Origin: Yponomeuta sedellus
Lineage: Eukaryota > Arthropoda > Insecta > Lepidoptera > Yponomeutidae
Direction: 5' to 3'
DNA: 64,000 bases
Assembly: GCA_934045075.1 (NCBI GenBank)
Contig: OW203736.1
Coordinates: 22,979,805-23,043,804, forward strand
Shown piece after piece: positions 59,572 to 64,000 of the stretch. The notes under the pieces are model-generated. The model was not told the DNA's origin and searched no databases. It saw only the letters and a program-made list of their open reading frames with translations. The translations under genes were made by a program, and so were the position numbers. How positions within the stretch are numbered: position 1 is the first letter of the stretch; every line of letters begins with the position of its first letter.

Positions 59572-62500
59572 ATGGCCACGTGCAGATTCCTGCAGGCCAA
59601 TCTGAACCATTGCGCGAGAGCACAGGACTTGCTGATCCAGAGCCTTGCGCAGTGGCAGATACACGTGGCGGTTGTCGCTGAGCCTTACCGGGTTCCGGCG
59701 CACGCCGGCTGGGCGGGTGACGACGACGGCACTGTCGCATTGGTCGTGAGGACGGGCGCTGGGGCACCACCGTTGGAGCGGCTGTCGAAGGGGCGCGGGT
59801 GGGTCGCGGGGGAGGTTGATGGCACGATGATCGTCGCCGTGTACTTCTCTCCGAACGGCTCACTTGCGCAGTTCGAGCGATACCTCCGCCAGCTCGAAGT
59901 GTTGGTGGCCGGGCGCCGTCCTCGCCACGTACTCGTCGCTGGGGACCTCAACGCCAAGTCACCGATGTGGGAGTCCACGGTGACAAACGCGCGAGGCAGG
60001 GAGGCGGAGGACTGGGCCGTTGCGGGAGGATACACGGCACTGAACAGGGGAGGGGTGCACACTTGTGTACGACACGAGGGAGGATCGGTCGTGGACGTCA
60101 CGTTTGCGACACACTCCCTTGCGCGCCGCGTCACGGGTTGGGAAGTCTTGGAGGAGGTAGAAACTCTGTCGGACCACCGATACATTCGGTTCGATGTGAC
60201 GGCCCTCTCTACGGCTCCGACCGACCTGTGGCACCCTCTGCCGGGAGAGCCCCCGCGCTGGGCTGTCAAACAGCTGGACAGGGAGCTGCTGCACGAGGCT
60301 GCCGAGGTTGAGGCCTGGGTCAAGGGCTCCGCCGCCAGCCCCGAGGATATAGACGTTTCGGCCGAGGTTGAGTGGCTTCGTGGGGCGCTAACGCGAGCCT
60401 GTGACGTCGCGATGCCCCGTCTTCGGCCTGGTGCCCCCTTTCGCCGCGTGCACTGGTGGTCATCGGAGATCGCGGAACTGCGGCTCGCCTGCGTGCGCGC
60501 TAGGCGTGCACACGCCCGCAGCCGCCGGCGGCGACTCCGCGATCCCGAGGAGGAGGACCGCCTGCTTGCGGCATACAGGGAGAGCAAGACTGCTCTGTCG
60601 ACAGCCATTGCGGCGGCAAAGGACGCCGGATTTGCAGAAATGCTGGCCTCCCTTGACGCAGACCCGTGGGGCCGTCCGTACCGAATGGTGCGAGACAAGC
60701 TCCGCCCGTTTGCGCCGCCGCTCACCCGGAGCATGAGGCCGGAGACGGTGGACACTGTGGTCGCCGGCCTATTTCCACCCGCGAATGGACTTTCGCCTCC
60801 CCCGATGGGACTACCGGATGGGACGGCCGAAACCGAAGCGCCGGAAGTGACGGCGGCAGAGCTCGGTGCCGCTATGCAGCGCCTTCGCGGCCGCAGAAAG
60901 GCCCCGGGCTTGGACGGGATCCCGGGGCGCGCGTTGATCATCGCCCTGGACCCTCTGGAGGAGAGGTTCAGGGCCTTGCTCACCGCGTGCCTCGTGCGGG
61001 GCCAGTTTCCCCAGCCGTGGAAGGTGGGTAAACTTGTCCTGCTGAGGAAGGAGGGCCGACCGGCGGACTTGCCATCAGGCTACCGCCCGCTCGTTCTCTT
61101 GGATGAGGTGGGGAAGCTGTTCGAGCGCATCCTGGTGGCCCGACTCGTGCGGCACATGGAGACGGTGGGGCCGGACCTTTCCGAGGCCCAATTTGGATTC
61201 CGGCACTTCCGGTCCACCGTCGACGCGATCCGCAGAGTGAAGGGGATGGCGGAGGAGGCGCTGGCGGGACGCGATATGTTACTCGCTGTTTCGCTCGACA
61301 TAGCGAACGCGTTTAACACCCTCCCCTGGGCCTGCATTGAGGAGGCGCTCCGGTACCACGGCTTCCCGGAGCACATGCGCCGCATCATCGGAGCTTACCT
61401 CTCCGAGAGGGAGATCCGGTATCCGGCGCGGGACGAGTGGGCGGCGAAACCCATGTCACGCGGCGTTCCGCAGGGCTCGGCCCTTGGCCCTACGCTGTGG
61501 AACATCGGCTTCGACTGGGTGCTGCGGGGTGCGCTACCGGAGGGGGCCGGCGTGACCTGCTATGCGGATGATACGCTGGTCACCTCCCGCGGCGCTAACT
61601 TTAGCGAAGCGGCCGCGCTCGCTACCGCGAGTGTAGAGGAGGTGCTTCAGCGCATCCGAGGACTGGGGCTGGAGGTGGCGCTCCACAAATGCGAGGCCCT
61701 GTGCATTCATAGGCCGCGGAGGGGGCCGCCGAATGGGGCTCGAGTGACGGTGGATGGGGTGGGGATCGATGTCGGGTCGGCCATGCGCTACCTCGGCATC
61801 GTTCTGGACTCGCGTCTGACGTTTTGCGAGCACTTCCGACGGCTCGCGCCGCGACTCATGGCCGCGTGCAGTGCCCTCGGCCGCCTGCTGCCGAACGTCG
61901 GTGGGCCGAATGCGGCTTGCCGGCGGCTTTACGCGCTGGTGGTGCGGTCGATGGCGCTGTACGGAGCACCCGTGTGGGAGGACTCCCTGGGGCGGGCGAA
62001 CAGGGCCCTGCTGCACCGTCCGCAGAGGGCTATTTGCCTGCGAATGGTGCACGGCTACCGCACCGTCTCTTACGAGGCGGCGTGTGTGCTGGCCGCTTGC
62101 CTGCCCTGGGAGATGGATGCACGTGTGCTCACGCTGGTGTACGACCGCGTCGCCGAGTGCCGGGCCGCGGGGGAGCCCCCGTCGAGGGAGGAGATGCTGC
62201 GTTGGCGCATGCGAGCTCGCAGACGTCTGCTCATCAGATGGCTGCGCGCACTCGAGGAGCCTACGGCGGGCCACGACACTATCGCCGCGGTGAGGCCGGT
62301 TCTCGAGCGTTGGCTGACGAGGAGGCACGGAGTCCTCTCCTTCCACCTTACGCAGCTCCTCTCGGGGCACGGTTGCTTCGGGAGATATCTGTGGAGGGTG
62401 GCGGGAGCGGAACCCACACCCGAGTGCCACCACTGCGGTCACGACGAGGACACGGCACATCACACGTTGGTGGAGTGCCCGGCGTGGGCGGACGAGAGGG

Positions 62501-62730
62501 CGGCGCTGACTGTCGTGATAGGGGTGGACCTGTCGCTGCCGGCCGTCGTGCGCTCGATGGTCGACAGCGAGGTAGCTTGGCGGGCCGTCCAGGCCTTCGC
62601 TGAGGCAGTCATGACTGCTAAAGAGGAGGCTGAGAGGCAGCGCGAGCGTGACCCCGAGGCACGGCGCGGAAGGCGGGAGCGCAGAAGGCGCAGAGCGGGT
62701 GTCGGTCAGAGGGTGCAAGACCCGGGGTAG
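59572..62730 (+). CDS. Family-A ORF2: APE endonuclease + reverse transcriptase, copy A5
   Basis: 1052 residues, intact, with the same endonuclease catalytic set, RT motifs (Asp576, YADD 664-667) and C-terminal knuckle as A1 and A3. Visible differences are Ser for Thr in NGLSPP, Gln for Arg in QFPQPW and Arg for Gly in CIHRPRRG, all outside the catalytic motifs. It has His at 963, as in A3. With an intact ORF1 upstream this is a potentially competent copy. Confidence 0.93.
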   Translation: MATCRFLQANLNHCARAQDLLIQSLAQWQIHVAVVAEPYRVPAHAGWAGDDDGTVALVVRTGAGAPPLERLSKGRGWVAGEVDGTMIVAVYFSPNGSLAQFERYLRQLEVLVAGRRPRHVLVAGDLNAKSPMWESTVTNARGREAEDWAVAGGYTALNRGGVHTCVRHEGGSVVDVTFATHSLARRVTGWEVLEEVETLSDHRYIRFDVTALSTAPTDLWHPLPGEPPRWAVKQLDRELLHEAAEVEAWVKGSAASPEDIDVSAEVEWLRGALTRACDVAMPRLRPGAPFRRVHWWSSEIAELRLACVRARRAHARSRRRRLRDPEEEDRLLAAYRESKTALSTAIAAAKDAGFAEMLASLDADPWGRPYRMVRDKLRPFAPPLTRSMRPETVDTVVAGLFPPANGLSPPPMGLPDGTAETEAPEVTAAELGAAMQRLRGRRKAPGLDGIPGRALIIALDPLEERFRALLTACLVRGQFPQPWKVGKLVLLRKEGRPADLPSGYRPLVLLDEVGKLFERILVARLVRHMETVGPDLSEAQFGFRHFRSTVDAIRRVKGMAEEALAGRDMLLAVSLDIANAFNTLPWACIEEALRYHGFPEHMRRIIGAYLSEREIRYPARDEWAAKPMSRGVPQGSALGPTLWNIGFDWVLRGALPEGAGVTCYADDTLVTSRGANFSEAAALATASVEEVLQRIRGLGLEVALHKCEALCIHRPRRGPPNGARVTVDGVGIDVGSAMRYLGIVLDSRLTFCEHFRRLAPRLMAACSALGRLLPNVGGPNAACRRLYALVVRSMALYGAPVWEDSLGRANRALLHRPQRAICLRMVHGYRTVSYEAACVLAACLPWEMDARVLTLVYDRVAECRAAGEPPSREEMLRWRMRARRRLLIRWLRALEEPTAGHDTIAAVRPVLERWLTRRHGVLSFHLTQLLSGHGCFGRYLWRVAGAEPTPECHHCGHDEDTAHHTLVECPAWADERAALTVVIGVDLSLPAVVRSMVDSEVAWRAVQAFAEAVMTAKEEAERQRERDPEARRGRRERRRRRAGVGQRVQDPG

Positions 62731-63818
62731 GTCTTGCGCCTGAATGACGAAGTGTCGGTCGGCGCCGTGTCTAGTGTCCCTGACACGGCGGTCGGCAAGA
62801 TAGAGGGATGAAAGTGATTTCATGAATGAGGATTAATTTATGGGGCGGCGGGCACCAGCCGCGCCGCCCGCGCACGCGAGGAGTGCGTGAGTAAATGTGA
62901 TGGATGAACGGTGCAGAGGTCGTGCTGAATCTGGAGTTGTGATCTGGGTAGCATGACCGGCACATAAGACGAGGAGAGGGATGGCGCTCAGGTCGTGCCT
63001 GCTGGCTGGCGCGGAGCGCTCGTCACTGACCTGCGACCCGCGTCTAGTACGGTACGATCAGCGACAGAAGAAGAATGAATGGCTCGTTATACATGCCGGA
63101 CCGCGGGCCGGGCGTTACCACGCGCTTGCCCCGCGATCCGAATGGTGTGCCGAGCAGATATACCAGGTGATGGATGAGTGGTGCTCGGATCGTGCTAGAT
63201 CGACGTGGAGCGGGCGCCACCACACGTGCGACCCACGATCGTAACTGGTGCGACCGTCACATAAGACGAGGAGAGGGATGGCGCTCAGATCGTGCCTTCC
63301 GGCTGGCGCGGAGCGCTCGTCACTGACCTGCGACCCGCGTCTAGTACGGTACGATCAGTGACAGAAGATGAATGAATGGCTCGTTATACATGCCAGACCG
63401 CGGGCCGGGCGTCACCACGCGCTTGCCCCGCGATCGGAATGGTGTGCCGAGCAGAAATACAAGGTGATGGAAGAGTGGTGCTAGGTACGTGCTAGATCGA
63501 CGTGGAGCGGGCGCCACCACACGTGCGACCCACGATCGTAACTGGTGCGACCAGCACAACAAACAAGATATGATGGATGCTATGATGAAGAGAATGGGGG
63601 TAGCGGAGCGCCTATGGCTCCTCCACCGCTACCCTATGCGGAAACGCAAAAGGTGGGGACGGGGTCGCCAGCCGAGTTGCGGAGGTGTCTTTGCGAATCA
63701 CGTAGCTCGGTGTGAATGGCGAGAGACGGAACACCGGAGGGGTTTTAGTGGGTGCAAGCCCCACATAACCCGGCGTTTTCCCCGAGACGCCGGGTATCTG
63801 TCAGAGATTTCCCCTCCG
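62731..63818 (+). other. A5 3' UTR
   Basis: 297-bp tandem repeat starting at 62961, then the three-hairpin terminus from about 63741. Confidence 0.8.
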
Positions 63819-63859
<41 letters not shown>

Positions 63860-63861
<2 letters not shown>

Positions 63862-63883
63862 TTAGGTTAGGTTAGGTTAGGTT
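63860..63883 (+). repeat. Telomeric TTAGG tract
   Basis: About five units, ending in GGTT at the next element. Confidence 0.94.
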
Positions 63884-64000
63884 GGGGTGCGATGCCAGAT
63901 TACCTTCCCGTGTGCCCTTCCGCTTCCGTTCCTACTGATTCATCTTGAACCAGTAGGAAGGGTAAGTGGCAAGGGCCGGTGCACCCTGGGCGCTGGTCAG
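63884..64000 (+). mobile_element. F3: start of another C/F-type element (cut by window edge)
   Basis: The first ~117 bases match the 5' UTR shared by C2 (8347) and F2 (55811). Whether it continues as the ORF1-bearing or the non-coding form cannot be told. Confidence 0.85.

Larger units (their letters stand above)
56871..63859 (+). mobile_element. A5: full-length, intact family-A LINE
   Basis: Complete like A1, with both frames open and a 41-base poly(A). Shares ORF1 variants with A4. Together with A1 it is the best candidate for an active master copy. Confidence 0.93.

Noticed and set aside
1..64000. Host genes, tRNA or rRNA genes, bacterial operons
   Set aside because: No tRNA or rRNA signature and no protein family other than LINE ORF1/ORF2 and RNase H was recognisable.

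Overview
This window is arthropod, almost certainly insect, telomeric or subtelomeric DNA. Everything is stitched together by short tracts of the insect telomere repeat TTAGG, read on the + strand, so the chromosome end should lie to the right. Between the tracts sit GC-rich non-LTR retrotransposons (LINEs) of the telomere-specific R1-clade type (TRAS/SART-like), plus non-autonomous relatives. I see no host gene, tRNA, rRNA or CRISPR. TTAGG insects include moths, ants, bees and many beetles; the sequence alone does not let me choose.

Layout. 1-10332: plus-strand elements: the 3' end of family A (A0), a full-length A with both ORFs (A1), a non-coding element (C1), and an ORF1-only element (C2). 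10333-13351: three minus-strand non-coding N elements. 13352-27354: plus-strand elements: a 5'-truncated LINE of family D, a tandem-duplication junction that looks like an A/D chimera, A3 (ORF1 frameshifted, ORF2 open), and a 5' piece of A4 fused to an N fragment. 27357-48752: a 21-kb minus-strand array of N elements about 0.8-1.1 kb long, interrupted by a truncated autonomous LINE that shares their 3' end (L1) and by a decayed RNase H-bearing LINE with an AT-rich island (X). 48753-64000: plus-strand elements again: F1 (fused head-to-head to N22), full-length family E with a frameshifted ORF1, non-coding F2, full-length A5, and the first bases of another C/F-type element (F3).

How it works, by inference from known LINE biology. 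ORF1 (coiled coil, RRM-like region, CCHC knuckles) binds the RNA. ORF2 (APE-type endonuclease, reverse transcriptase, C-terminal CCHC) nicks the telomere repeat and reverse-transcribes from the RNA 3' end. Plus-strand elements sit as GGTT-element-poly(A)-GGTTAGG and minus-strand ones as GGTT-poly(T)-element-AGGTTAGG, so both orientations fit the same TT/AGG site. All telomere families here, in both orientations, end in one architecture of three short hairpins before poly(A), with compensatory changes in the first stem. The N, C1 and F elements share a structured non-coding core but carry different 3' ends and lie in opposite orientations. This points to non-autonomous passengers that have exchanged 3' recognition ends between LINE hosts.
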